This document shows positions 1 through 9,360 of a stretch of 37,451 nucleotides of DNA, piece after piece. A program made the position numbers and the translations under genes. Source of the stretch: a bacterium. GTDB lineage: Bacteria; Zhuqueibacterota; Zhuqueibacteria; Residuimicrobiales; Residuimicrobiaceae. The stretch is taken from the NCBI GenBank assembly GCA_029554865.1, contig JAKPUX010000254.1, positions 1 to 37,451 of the forward strand, in the 5' to 3' direction. Under the pieces are notes generated by a model. That model was not told the origin of the DNA. It saw only the letters and a program-made list of their open reading frames with translations, and did no database searches. Positions within the stretch are counted from its first letter, which is position 1. The number at the start of each line of letters is the position of its first letter.

Positions 1-1479
1 CATCATGTCGATGCGTTCACCGCTGCGGGGGAACTCGCGCGCGAGGGCCTCGAGCATCTTGTCATTGCGGCGGATTCTGGCCCTGCCGAGCAGTTCCGCA
101 GCCGTTTTTTTGTAAAGCTGGTCGGTCTTTTCGCCGAGGAGATCCTCGCGCACCTGGTTTTGCAGGCGGGGCTCAGCGGAGAGTGAGTCGGACGGGAGCA
201 GGCCCTGAGGCCGGTGCTGGAGAAACTCGCGATAGCGGCCCTGGTGCACAGCGAAAAAGGCCTCCTCCTCGGCGCTGTTGACCGTGATGGTGTCCCGCAC
301 CCGCTGCCAGAGGGTCGCGAAAAGGTACTCTTCGCGCCATTTGCGCACTCCCTCCTGCACCATGGGATCCTTGTCGAGATTCCGGCGCCTGGCCTCCTGC
401 AGGAGCAGCTCGCGCATCACCAGCTTGCCGATATCGAAGCGCAGATGGCCCGGGGTGTCTATCCGCGGGCGTTCGCTGACCGGAAGCGCCTCCACCCTCT
501 TCATAAAGTCCCCGAGGGTCATTTGCCCTCCCTTCCAGATCACCAGCACCTGCCCGCCGTGGCCGCTGACGCCATCATTGACCATGAGCAGCTCGGTGCC
601 GCCCAGCATGGGCTGGTAGTTGGGCACCACCCGATCGGCGTTGAGGACGGTCTCCTTGACCTGAGAGGCGAGTGTATTAAAGGCAGTATTGAGCATACGG
701 ACATCGAGGGCGCTCATCATGCGGTCGACATAGGCGCCGGCCATCTTGCGCTGCATGGCACGGGTGAGGTCAGCGGCGATGGCTTCGCGTTTCTGGCTGT
801 ACTCCGCCTCGCTGTTGAAAATCTGCTGGCGTTTGCCTTCAACGCGCAGGATGTGCCAGCCGTAGCGGCTGCGCACCGGTGGCGAGATCATCCCCTTTGG
901 CAGGGCGAAAGCGGTTTCGGCCAGTTTTTCATCGATATCCTCATAACCGACAAAACCGAGGTCCCCCCCGCTGCGGGCGAGGGTGGAGTCGCGGAAGGTG
1001 CGGGCGGCCAGGGCCTCGAAAGAGGCGCCGCGGTCGAGTTCCTCCTTGAGATGCAGGGCTTCCACCTCGGAGCGGGCGAAGAGGTGGCGCACGTGCACCT
1101 GCTCGCGGCCGCGGAAAAAGGCCGCGCGGATCTCCTCCTCCGTCGGCACGGCCTTGTTGTAGACCTCGTCGCGGTAGAGGGCCTTGATCATCTGGTCGCG
1201 CTCCGCCCAGTCGGTGACCTGGCGGACGAGTGGGGTCTGCGCAAAACCCAGTCTTTTGCCCTCCTGGGCGAAGAGCTTTTTCTCGATGAGGAGATCGAGG
1301 TGGGCATCGACCAGCTCGCGCCCCTTGAGATTGCGCGCATAGAGGGTCATGAAATGGATGTTGTTGCGCACCTCCTCCAGGGAGATGGGCTCCTTGTTGA
1401 CCAAAGCGGCGGTCTGGTCGTCCAGGAGCCTGAAATCACAAGCGAGCAGCAGGGTAATGAGGATGAGGACTTTTTTCAT
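1..1479 (-). CDS. PpiC/SurA-type peptidyl-prolyl isomerase lipoprotein (3' end outside window)
   Basis: Predicted envelope foldase that would catalyse cis-trans isomerisation of prolyl bonds in exported proteins. The frame is open for 493 codons from ATG 1479 to the window edge, so the C-terminus is missing. A lipoprotein signal is visible (MKKVLILITLLLACD; lipobox Cys14). Residues about 20-110 resemble a SurA-like N-terminal chaperone region, and a parvulin domain spans about 127-212, from VHVRHLF through GGDLGFV to YGWHILRVEGKR. The remaining 280 residues are helical-looking and unassigned. It is the last visible gene of the operon that includes a PorV-like barrel and a TonB receptor, so a role in folding those outer-membrane proteins is a reasonable inference. 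The 136-bp gap before it holds a weak 7-bp stem (1523-1529/1543-1549), and no clear Shine-Dalgarno site precedes the start. The parvulin call is firm; the client proteins are inferred. Confidence 0.88.
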   Translation of the reverse strand, partial: MKKVLILITLLLACDFRLLDDQTAALVNKEPISLEEVRNNIHFMTLYARNLKGRELVDAHLDLLIEKKLFAQEGKRLGFAQTPLVRQVTDWAERDQMIKALYRDEVYNKAVPTEEEIRAAFFRGREQVHVRHLFARSEVEALHLKEELDRGASFEALAARTFRDSTLARSGGDLGFVGYEDIDEKLAETAFALPKGMISPPVRSRYGWHILRVEGKRQQIFNSEAEYSQKREAIAADLTRAMQRKMAGAYVDRMMSALDVRMLNTAFNTLASQVKETVLNADRVVPNYQPMLGGTELLMVNDGVSGHGGQVLVIWKGGQMTLGDFMKRVEALPVSERPRIDTPGHLRFDIGKLVMRELLLQEARRRNLDKDPMVQEGVRKWREEYLFATLWQRVRDTITVNSAEEEAFFAVHQGRYREFLQHRPQGLLPSDSLSAEPRLQNQVREDLLGEKTDQLYKKTAAELLGRARIRRNDKMLEALAREFPRSGERIDMM

Positions 1480-1615
1480 AGGCGGCCCAGGTTACGGCAA
1501 GGGGTCCGGCGATAAGGCAAAAGGGGAGAAAGCGGCTGGCTCTCTCCCCATGGTGCGGAGACAACCCCGGCGAAGCCCGGCCCCGGTGAAGGCGGCCGGA
1601 CTGTCGGGAGCAGGG

Positions 1616-2635
1616 TCAGAAACCGATGCCGAGGGTGAATTTCTGGATATAATCGAAGCGGCCAAAGGCCTCATAGGCGTAATCGACCTTGAGGGCCATC
1701 CTGCCGGCAAAGCCGTAGCGCAGCCCCGCCCCCAGGGTCAGCCCCTGTTCGGCGTCCTCGGAGAAGAGGGAGGCATAGCCGCCGCGCAGGAAAAACATGT
1801 TGTCGAAAGCGTATTCGGCGCCGAGGTTGACCATCTCGACGTTGTCGCTCGGATGGACGGCATCGACGGCCACCCAGAGGGCGTGTTTTTTCGTATCCTG
1901 CAGCACATTGTAGGACATGCCCACGCGCAGATAGAGGGGCATCTCGTAGGCGTCGGTGGCCATATTGGCATTGATCTTGTCGTTGTTACCCTCACGGAGG
2001 GGATCGGTGTCATGCTGAACGAGCAGATCCCGGCCGGTCATGCGCATCTTGGTGCCGAAGTTGGTGATGGCGGCGCCGAGACGGAGGCCGCGGAACTGGG
2101 TGGTGAAGACCGTCCCAATATCGAGGGCGATGCCGTTGGCCCCGCTGTTCATGATGTATTCATGGACATACTTGACGTTGGCGCCGATGGCGAAACGGTC
2201 GGTCAGCGAACGGGCATAGCTGATTCCCATGGTGTAAGAACCGGAATTGAAGCGCTGCCCGGTCCCGTCCGGATAGAGCTCGGTGGTGACATCCATCTCG
2301 CCGATGGTCATGAAATTGCCGAAGAGGCCGAAGGAGCCGATGTTGCCAAGGTTGAGGGCGACGCCGGCGAAGTCAAAGTTGATATCGGCGATCCATTCGG
2401 AGTGGTTAAAGACCGCCTCGCTCCCCTGCATGGTGGCGATTCCCGCCGGGTTCCAGAAGAGAGCCGTGGCGTCATTGGCCATGGAGACATAGGCCCCGCC
2501 CATGGCAATGGCGCGTGCCCCCATGCCGACGTTGAGAAACGGCGCGGCCGTGGTGCCCACCTTGGTGACATTTTGTGCATAACCCGCAGTGACCAGGGCG
2601 AGCCCAATGAGACCGGTGATGATCATTTTTTTCAT
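1616..2635 (-). CDS. PorV/PorQ-family outer-membrane beta-barrel protein (copy 1)
   Basis: 339-aa outer-membrane barrel of the PorV/PorQ family. PorV is known as a type IX secretion (T9SS) shuttle/attachment protein, but many paralogues in FCB genomes have no assigned role. After a signal peptide (MKKMIITGLIGLALVTAGYAQ) comes the family's N-terminal signature, with GMGARAIAMGGAYVSMANDA and then ALFWNPAGIA, followed by alternating amphipathic strands and a C-terminal phenylalanine (TLGIGF). Start 2635 was preferred over an in-frame ATG at 2662 because AGAGG lies a proper distance upstream of it, whereas 2662 sits at the foot of a perfect hairpin. It follows the FN3/Ca-loop secreted gene by 68 bp. 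A homologue at 34909 has the same neighbour order. The family call is secure; whether it is a true T9SS component or a dedicated partner of the adjacent secreted protein is open. Confidence 0.9.
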   Translation of the reverse strand: MKKMIITGLIGLALVTAGYAQNVTKVGTTAAPFLNVGMGARAIAMGGAYVSMANDATALFWNPAGIATMQGSEAVFNHSEWIADINFDFAGVALNLGNIGSFGLFGNFMTIGEMDVTTELYPDGTGQRFNSGSYTMGISYARSLTDRFAIGANVKYVHEYIMNSGANGIALDIGTVFTTQFRGLRLGAAITNFGTKMRMTGRDLLVQHDTDPLREGNNDKINANMATDAYEMPLYLRVGMSYNVLQDTKKHALWVAVDAVHPSDNVEMVNLGAEYAFDNMFFLRGGYASLFSEDAEQGLTLGAGLRYGFAGRMALKVDYAYEAFGRFDYIQKFTLGIGF

Positions 2636-2665
2636 AGAAACCTCTGCATATTTGCGTTCCATGAC

Positions 2666-2693
2666 GCTTCCGGGAGGAGGACCTCCCGGAAGC
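2666..2693 (-). other. Perfect intercistronic hairpin (12-bp stem, 4-nt loop)
   Basis: GCTTCCGGGAGG and its exact complement CCTCCCGGAAGC are separated by four bases, between the secreted-protein stop (2704) and the barrel start (2635). No T-tract follows on the minus strand, so it does not look like a full intrinsic terminator. An mRNA-stabilising, processing or attenuating role is inferred. Confidence 0.7.
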
Positions 2694-2703
2694 TCTCATT
2701 GTT

Positions 2704-5700
2704 CTACTTGATCACTGCGAATTTGCCCACATGGCTGCCCAGCTCACCGGCGTCGACGTGGAAGACATAGATGCCGTAGGCGATATCGAGATTGTCCTTG
2801 GTGAGCATGTTCCATTTGGCCTGGCTGTTGTAGAAGGAGGCGTTATGGTCCAGGGTGGCGATCAGCTCTCCCTGCACGGTGTAGATACGGATGGTGCATT
2901 TCATCGGCAGATGGGTGAAGTGGAGTTCGCGCGAGCCGCGGCCGGTGGCGTAGGGATTGACCGGCTCCCAGCCCGCGGAGGCGACATAGGGATTGGGCAC
3001 CACCTTGATGTTCTTCAGCTCCGCCGCAGCCTGGGCGGCATCGACCTCAGCCGCACGGGTGGTGAAGCGGAAGGAGTCCTGGCTGCCGAAGGGCCGGGTG
3101 GTCACGACGCGCAGGGTATCACCCGCCTTGGGGTGATAGGTGGTGGTGTCGTTGCCGGCGAAATAGAGGCTCCAGGTCACCTTGGTCTCCGCGCCGACCG
3201 TCTCGTAAAAGATGATGCGGTCGAAATTGGAGAGCTGCCCCGGTTCGATGAAGGAGGGGCGGACAGCATAATCGAGAAAAGCGTAGGGAATCTCCGTCCG
3301 GGTGTCCATATTGACCACCTTGAAGTTGGTCTTGACCCCGGGGATGGGATAGGCCGCGCCCATGGTGCCGTTGGCGTTCTTGCGGTGGATGGTCAGGGGC
3401 GAGGATTGGCCGCTGAAATCATCCAGGGCGACGACGGCATAATTGACCGGATACTCAACACCCACCTCATAATAGCCTGCGAAAGAGAATTTGTTAAAAA
3501 CATAGGCGTAGTTCATCGGGGCGGTGGTGCGGATGATGTTCCAGTTCGATTTTTCGATGATCTTCTCGACCCTGCTGGCGTTCTCGATGTTAAGGCGCAT
3601 GCCGTAGAAAAAGTCGCGCCCGCCATCGATGTCGCCGCTGGTGTCGACCACAGTATCGGGAATCGCCTGACCCTCGGCGAGCTGGATGAAGGTGGTCTCC
3701 ACCAGGGTGACCGGATTGGCGGGATTGGTGACGTCGAAGACGCTGTAGCCCGTGGTCAGCGGCACCCACTCCTGGAGATCGTTATTGTCCAGATTGGGCT
3801 CGCCAACGGTCGGCAGGCCGTCGCCTTCGCCGGCGTCGCCGGTGCCGGCGATGCCGTCGGCGCCGAGGTCATGATGGAGTTTGTCCCAGTCGCCGTCGTT
3901 GTCGATCCCGTCGCTGGAGGTGTCGGAGAAGCGGACAAGGAGGTCATGGCGGTCGGGAATCATTTTTTCATCCACGATCTCGGCCTGGACCGAGCCGGTG
4001 CCGACGGAACCCGCCTGTTTTTCGAGGGCGATCATGTTTTCGCGCGGCTGATAGCCCGCCGCCCGGGCAGCGGCCACGACCGACACCACATTGGAGCCGA
4101 GGGAGACGTTGCCGGCGGCATCGATGCTGATATCGATCGGGCATTCGACCGGATTGAAGCCGTTGACCAGATCACCGCGATCATAGGCAGTGACCGCATA
4201 ATAGTAGGTGTAGCCGTTGATTACCGTGGTGTCACGGAAGGAATGGGCCAGACCCGAATCGTTGCCGAGGTAGAACTCGACGCCGGTGCCGGGATAGCTC
4301 TTGGGATAAAAGCCGGAAATGCCATCCTTGCGGTCATACTGGGCCAGCGGCACAGACATCAATCGGCTGCCGAGATAGTCGGTGACCGGACTGGCATCCT
4401 CGAAGCCGGGATCGGAAGCGCGATAGATGCGGTAGCCTTCGAAATCGTAGCCGCTGACCGCGTCGTAGGAGAATTCCGCCGAGTCGTCCCAGTAGATGGT
4501 GACCTCGCCATCGCCGACCGAAGCCCAAACCTTGGGGGGGTTGGGGGCTTTGGCGAAATTGTAGTTTTCGTCATAGATGAACTGGGCGGTCGCCTTTTTG
4601 GCGACGATACCGCTGCGCGGATCGCCCGGGACCCAGGCCGAATAGATGATGGCGGTGGAGATGCGCTCGGTCTCACCCGGCTTGAGGGGGAAGTAACCGG
4701 AGGCGTAGATCCAGTCGCCGTCGACGTTGTTGCCGACGCCGTTGACGAAGGAGCCGGGGGTCGAGTAGGTCCACAGTTTCTCGTCTTCCTTGAGGCCGAA
4801 CTTGTTGAAGGGGTAGAAGAAGTAAAAACTTGTCAGGCCGAGCTGGTCCGATTCGCTGACGTCGGTTTTGTCAACGTGGGGTTCGCCCGGGGCGCTGGTG
4901 CCGGCGCCTGAGGTGGGCAGGCCGTCGCCCTCCCCAAAGTCCATGGTGTTGAACTGACCGTCGAGGCCGACATCATCGGTGATCGGATTCCAGTCGCCGT
5001 CATTGTCGATGCCGTCGTCGCGGCGTTCGTCGATGAGCTTGTTGTCCATCCCCTCGCCGGTGATGTAGTTGACGTACTTTAGTCCGACGTAGACGTAGTT
5101 CTTTTGGGTGACGCCGGTGGTGATTTCGATCTCATTAAAGTTGTTTTCGTCGATGAGGCCGTTGAGATTGTCGTCGACGCCGTTGAAGCGGATCTCCTCG
5201 ACCTGCTGTCCCGGCCGGAAGACGATACGGTTGCCCTTGGGGCCAGTGATGATCAGGGAGTCGGCGGGCATCTTTTGCACGCTGCGTTCAAAATTATTGC
5301 CGTAGGAGATCACTACGATGTCCTGGCCGGCGGCCAGCTGGGCGGGCTTGAACATATCCTCGGTGATGGTTTTACCCGAACCCATGGCGCCGTCGCCGTC
5401 GTTGTCGATGCCGTCACGGAAATTGCCGGGGCTTTCAAGGAAGGCGCAGCCGGCGATGTCGACCGGCGACCAGCCGCCCGAGCCGATGCCGTCATAATCC
5501 CAGGTATAGGTCAGGTTGATCGAGCGATCGAAGGTGCAGTTGTCATCCTCGCCGTCGCCGCCGGCCATATAGCCGCAGATGATGCTGAAGACGACCTTGT
5601 CATAGGTGGTGGTGCCGATATTGGTGATGTCATAGATGAAAAAGAGCACATCCTGGGCGAGCACCTGGGCCCACTGCAGCCCGCGCGATGAGGCCTGCAG

Positions 5701-6354
5701 GCCGAGGCCGCGCCTGGAAAGATCGGTAGAGTCGGGATAGAAATTATACTTGGCGTCGTTGTAATCGTCCATGACAAAGTAGCTTTCCTGGTCGGCGTTG
5801 AACTGGTTCTTGCCGAAATAGCCGTTCCAGGCGGCGCGTTTGGAATCATTGTCGTAGCCGTCGTTGCGCCAGCCCGGATCATCGGTGATCTCCTGCTTGT
5901 CGGGCCAGTAGACCGGCCATGATTTGGGAATGTGGCTCATGGCCACCACCGAGGTATCCTTGCCGGCGAAGCCGGGCAGGGCTTCCCATGTGTACCAGGT
6001 GAGGCCGTCGGAGGAGCGGTCGCCCATGCGGGGATCGACCTTGGGGCCGCGCGGGGTGATGACGGAGTGGATCAGCTTTTTGTCCCTGTCGATGATCTCG
6101 GCGCCCACCATCATGAGCTGGTCGCCGATGTAGAGGTGGCCGGAACCCTTGGGCCATTCGCCGGCAATGTCCTCTTCGATGCCGGAGACGCGGCCGATCA
6201 GACCGGAATTGTAAAAGGTGGTCTGGATGCGGTTGCCGTTGTGAAAGCCCTTGCGTTCCTCACTGAACATACCATGGGGCTTGGGCTGACTGAAAGCCGC
6301 AGCGGCGAGCAGAACAAGTCCCGTGATGAGCGTCATTATGATTGTTTTTTTCAT
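2704..6354 (-). CDS. Large secreted FN3 / Ca-loop protein with C-terminal sorting-type domain (copy 1)
   Basis: 1216-aa exported protein of unknown function. Signal peptide MKKTIIMTLITGLVLLAAAAFSQ. The N-terminal part has a conserved-looking FYNSGLIG and EWPKGSGHLYIGD. Asp-rich, probably calcium-binding loops occur near residues 315 (DGIDNDGDG), 395 (DDNLNGLIDEN), 450 and 818. The last two share a longer motif ending in GEGDGLPT. A fibronectin-III-like domain lies at about 605-735 (YDFEGYRIYRASDP, YTYYYAVTAYDRGD). The final ~105 residues (from VVPNPYV to GKFAVIK, with IRIYTVQGELIATL) resemble T9SS type-A/FlgD-like C-terminal sorting domains. It lies 58 bp after the TonB receptor, with AAGGGA upstream of the ATG. 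A clear paralogue is encoded at 31607-34894 beside the other receptor. Surface or extracellular location is inferred from the signal and C-terminal domain. It could be a glycan-capture partner of the receptor, but no enzymatic motif was recognised. Confidence 0.87.
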   Translation of the reverse strand: MKKTIIMTLITGLVLLAAAAFSQPKPHGMFSEERKGFHNGNRIQTTFYNSGLIGRVSGIEEDIAGEWPKGSGHLYIGDQLMMVGAEIIDRDKKLIHSVITPRGPKVDPRMGDRSSDGLTWYTWEALPGFAGKDTSVVAMSHIPKSWPVYWPDKQEITDDPGWRNDGYDNDSKRAAWNGYFGKNQFNADQESYFVMDDYNDAKYNFYPDSTDLSRRGLGLQASSRGLQWAQVLAQDVLFFIYDITNIGTTTYDKVVFSIICGYMAGGDGEDDNCTFDRSINLTYTWDYDGIGSGGWSPVDIAGCAFLESPGNFRDGIDNDGDGAMGSGKTITEDMFKPAQLAAGQDIVVISYGNNFERSVQKMPADSLIITGPKGNRIVFRPGQQVEEIRFNGVDDNLNGLIDENNFNEIEITTGVTQKNYVYVGLKYVNYITGEGMDNKLIDERRDDGIDNDGDWNPITDDVGLDGQFNTMDFGEGDGLPTSGAGTSAPGEPHVDKTDVSESDQLGLTSFYFFYPFNKFGLKEDEKLWTYSTPGSFVNGVGNNVDGDWIYASGYFPLKPGETERISTAIIYSAWVPGDPRSGIVAKKATAQFIYDENYNFAKAPNPPKVWASVGDGEVTIYWDDSAEFSYDAVSGYDFEGYRIYRASDPGFEDASPVTDYLGSRLMSVPLAQYDRKDGISGFYPKSYPGTGVEFYLGNDSGLAHSFRDTTVINGYTYYYAVTAYDRGDLVNGFNPVECPIDISIDAAGNVSLGSNVVSVVAAARAAGYQPRENMIALEKQAGSVGTGSVQAEIVDEKMIPDRHDLLVRFSDTSSDGIDNDGDWDKLHHDLGADGIAGTGDAGEGDGLPTVGEPNLDNNDLQEWVPLTTGYSVFDVTNPANPVTLVETTFIQLAEGQAIPDTVVDTSGDIDGGRDFFYGMRLNIENASRVEKIIEKSNWNIIRTTAPMNYAYVFNKFSFAGYYEVGVEYPVNYAVVALDDFSGQSSPLTIHRKNANGTMGAAYPIPGVKTNFKVVNMDTRTEIPYAFLDYAVRPSFIEPGQLSNFDRIIFYETVGAETKVTWSLYFAGNDTTTYHPKAGDTLRVVTTRPFGSQDSFRFTTRAAEVDAAQAAAELKNIKVVPNPYVASAGWEPVNPYATGRGSRELHFTHLPMKCTIRIYTVQGELIATLDHNASFYNSQAKWNMLTKDNLDIAYGIYVFHVDAGELGSHVGKFAVIK

Positions 6355-6412
6355 GCTGTATGGTCCCTTATGTTAACTCGGTTCGCTCTCGAAACACCCT
6401 GCACAACGCGGG

Positions 6413-9325
6413 TTAAAAACCCAGCGAGAAGCCAAGCTGCACCTGCCGGGGCTCGATGTACCATTCGGGATGATTGGCATTATCCTCGACGGTGCTGACG
6501 CGGTTTGCGTCAAAACTGGCGTTGCGGGTCTGCAGGGTGTATTTGGGACTGCCGCTGTCGCTCCAGACGTTGGTAGCGGCGCGCTGATCGAAAAGGTTAT
6601 AGATATAGGCGAAGAGCGAGAGATTCTGCTTGCCGATCCTGAAAGTCTTGAAGAGACGCAGATCAGTGGAGTTGATCGCGGGTTTGCGGGCGCTGTTGTC
6701 CGCCAGGCCGCTGAACGAGCTGCTGCCGGAGGAAACCCCGGGAGGAAAGGTCGGGGTGTAGGGGGTGCCCGTCCAATACTTGACCAGCAGGCTGGCACGC
6801 CAGGTGGTGGTGCCGACGCTCAGGTTGCCATTGATGGTGTGGCGCTGGTCCCAGCCCAGCGGGGTGAGCTGGATGCGCGGGGCCTTGTCGCTGAGGCGGT
6901 CGTTGTACGAGTCCTTGGGATCGGAGGCGCTCCCCTCGGCAACCATGAAGCTGTAATCGAGGCCGGCCTCGAAATAGCTGGAGTAGCGCTTGGTCAGGGC
7001 CAGGGTCACGCCCTTGACGTTGGAGTAATCCTTGTTCTCAAACTGGGTATAGGCGACGCTGGCCAGGTAGGTCGGGATGGAGTAGCTCGCGCCCACCCAG
7101 TCGCGGACGTCGCGATAGAACATGGTCAGCTCAGCGCCCAGATCCCCCGTGATCTGCTGGGAGAGGCCGATCTCGTACTGCACCGTGCGCTGGGGCTTGA
7201 GGTCCGCATTGCTGAGAAAGGTCGAGTTGCCCGAGGTGGTCGTCACTTCGAGATCCGGGTTGGAGGTGTCGGTGCCGTCATTGGCGCCGTAGAGCTGGCG
7301 AAAAGTCGGGATCTGGAAGAAATGACCATACGAGAAGTGGATGACGCCGCGGTCGGTGATCGGATAGGCGATGCCGAAGCGCGGACTGAGGGCCATTTTA
7401 GCCGTGGCATCCTTGTACCAGAAGGCCTGGCGTTCAGCCACGGTGTACTCGACCAGCTCCTCGGCGGGGGTGTCGGGGGTATAGTTCTTGTACTTGTTAT
7501 AGGGATCAAAGGGATCGTAAATATTGGGATCCTTGGGATCGGCCAGCACCTTGCCCCGGGAATTGAAATAGTCGAAGCGCAGGCCAAAGTTGACGATCAT
7601 ATCGTTGAATTCCATCTTGTCCTGGGCATAAAGCGAAAACTCGACCGGCTTCTGGGAGTAGCCGTTGTGATCCGGGGTTCTGCGGTCGGGGATGGAGGGG
7701 AGGAAGGGCACTATCTGCTCGTTGCCCTCCTCGGCCGGAATGATGTAGAACTCATCGAGGGTGAGCTTGTTGAAGCGGCCCTCGAGGCCGGCCTTGAGCT
7801 GATGGTTCTTGGTGATCTGGCTGGTGATGTCGAACTTGGCGACATCGTAGGTGGTGTTGCGCTTGAAATGCTGCAGCTGGGTGCCGGCGTCAGCAAAGCT
7901 CCAGTTGGAGGGCGCCGTCAGGGAATCGCCATGGACATAGCCCTCGGAATCCCTGCCGATGGTGTAGGAGATCTGGGCGGTGCCATCCTCGGCGAAGGTG
8001 GTGTCGGCGTTGTAGGAGACCGAATTGAGGGGATCCTCGTAGAGATAGTGCTTGTAGTCGGTCGAAGAGTGGGTGTATTTGACCTCGTAAAAGGTGCGCA
8101 TGCTGACCGTATGGGTGAAGGTCAGGGTGTTGTTGAGGGCGTTCTCGAAGCGCTTGTAGTTGGCGTCGGGATTGTATTTGTAATAGCTGTCGTACCACCT
8201 GAAATTGTTCTGGTTGCCCATCAGGGTATAGGTCAGCTTCATGTTGCCGTTGAGGCGATAGGCCAGTTTGCCCTGGCCGCTGAACTTGGCGAAGGGATTC
8301 ATGGACACCAGTTCGCCATCGCCCTTGAGCCCCTGCGGAGTGAACCAGCGTTTGCCGTAGAGATAACCGTCATTGCTGAAATAGCGGCCGGTGATGAAGA
8401 AGGTCAGCTTGTCCTTGAGGAGCGGGCCGCTCAGGCTGCCCTGCACATTGTAGATCGGGTTGAAGCTGCGCAGGGGATTGGTTTTGGCGTAGGTGCCCTC
8501 CTGGGGAGAACGGATGGCCGAGATCTCATCCGAGTTGGGCTCGAGCACCCAGTAGGTGTCGTCGTCATAGCTGAGGTAATCGCCGGTATAGGCGGAGAAC
8601 TCGCCGTGCAGCTTGTCTCCGCCCTCCTTGGTGACGATGTTGACCACAGCCGACATCGCCTGGCCATATTCGGCGTTGAAGGTGCCGCTGATGACCTGGA
8701 GCTCCTGGACCGAGGAGTTCTCGACCTGGACCCCCATGTTACCGGAGTAGCCATCGGTGGCAGCGATGCCGTCGACCCAGTAGGCGACTTCGCCGGAGCG
8801 GCCGCCGCGGACGTGGATCCCGCCGACTCCGTCGCGGACCAGGCCCGCCTGGAGTTCGAGCACATCAGCCACCTCCTGCACCGGCATGGCGGAGATCTCA
8901 TCCGAGCTCACGGCAGCCATCGAGGAGGTTTTGTCCTTCTGGACGATCGGTCTATCGGCCACAACCGTCACCTGTTCGCCGACATCGACCACCGTCTGGC
9001 TGAGGCTGACGTTGATGGTGGTGGTCATGTCGACCGAGACCTTGACGTTGGAGACGGACTTGGGCTGGTAGCCGATCATCTTGACCTGCATGGTGTAGGT
9101 GCCCGGGGGGACGTTGATGATCATCAGATCGCCATCGTAGTCGGTGACCGCGCCGAGCATGGTGCCTTCCAGCACCACATTGACGCCGGGCAGGGTCTCG
9201 CCGGTCTTGTCGTCCTTCACCTTGCCGACGATCTTACCGGTGGTGCCGGCGAAGGCCAGAAGGGGAAGAAGCAGAGCAAGGACCACGAGCCAGGTCAGGG
9301 AGGTTTGCAGCGGCTTGTTCATCAT
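6413..9325 (-). CDS. TonB-dependent outer-membrane receptor with carboxypeptidase-regulatory-like domain (copy 1)
   Basis: 970-aa outer-membrane transporter that would import a ligand using energy passed on by TonB-ExbBD. The signal peptide is followed by a carboxypeptidase-regulatory-like domain at about 30-110 (GKIVGKVKDDKTGETLPGVN, then GTYTMQVKMIGYQPKSVSNV). A plug domain follows at about 120-245 (GGIHVRGGRSGEVAYWVDGI; ISGTFNAEYGQAMSAVVNIV), then a long beta-barrel ending in a terminal Phe (LGFSLGF). The start is the first of two adjacent ATGs (9325, 9322), with AAGGA just upstream. It begins only 35 bp after the LacI-type regulator's stop, so the two are probably co-transcribed. The architecture is SusC-like but no SusD gene is adjacent; the next gene is the FN3/Ca-loop protein. 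The substrate is unknown, and the LacI regulator suggests a sugar. A homologue lies at 28918. Confidence 0.94.
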   Translation of the reverse strand: MMNKPLQTSLTWLVVLALLLPLLAFAGTTGKIVGKVKDDKTGETLPGVNVVLEGTMLGAVTDYDGDLMIINVPPGTYTMQVKMIGYQPKSVSNVKVSVDMTTTINVSLSQTVVDVGEQVTVVADRPIVQKDKTSSMAAVSSDEISAMPVQEVADVLELQAGLVRDGVGGIHVRGGRSGEVAYWVDGIAATDGYSGNMGVQVENSSVQELQVISGTFNAEYGQAMSAVVNIVTKEGGDKLHGEFSAYTGDYLSYDDDTYWVLEPNSDEISAIRSPQEGTYAKTNPLRSFNPIYNVQGSLSGPLLKDKLTFFITGRYFSNDGYLYGKRWFTPQGLKGDGELVSMNPFAKFSGQGKLAYRLNGNMKLTYTLMGNQNNFRWYDSYYKYNPDANYKRFENALNNTLTFTHTVSMRTFYEVKYTHSSTDYKHYLYEDPLNSVSYNADTTFAEDGTAQISYTIGRDSEGYVHGDSLTAPSNWSFADAGTQLQHFKRNTTYDVAKFDITSQITKNHQLKAGLEGRFNKLTLDEFYIIPAEEGNEQIVPFLPSIPDRRTPDHNGYSQKPVEFSLYAQDKMEFNDMIVNFGLRFDYFNSRGKVLADPKDPNIYDPFDPYNKYKNYTPDTPAEELVEYTVAERQAFWYKDATAKMALSPRFGIAYPITDRGVIHFSYGHFFQIPTFRQLYGANDGTDTSNPDLEVTTTSGNSTFLSNADLKPQRTVQYEIGLSQQITGDLGAELTMFYRDVRDWVGASYSIPTYLASVAYTQFENKDYSNVKGVTLALTKRYSSYFEAGLDYSFMVAEGSASDPKDSYNDRLSDKAPRIQLTPLGWDQRHTINGNLSVGTTTWRASLLVKYWTGTPYTPTFPPGVSSGSSSFSGLADNSARKPAINSTDLRLFKTFRIGKQNLSLFAYIYNLFDQRAATNVWSDSGSPKYTLQTRNASFDANRVSTVEDNANHPEWYIEPRQVQLGFSLGF

Positions 9326-9360
9326 GATTTTCCTTTGCAGCTGGTTAGGAACGTTGAATT

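Noticed and set aside
481..492. GGAAGCGCCTCC resembling the LacI-type operator
   Set aside because: It lies inside the PpiC coding sequence, has a mismatch and is far from any start; chance match in GC-rich DNA.
214..1515. A plus-strand frame at the left end
   Set aside because: The opposite strand encodes a clear PpiC foldase with lipobox and parvulin motifs in exact antiparallel register.
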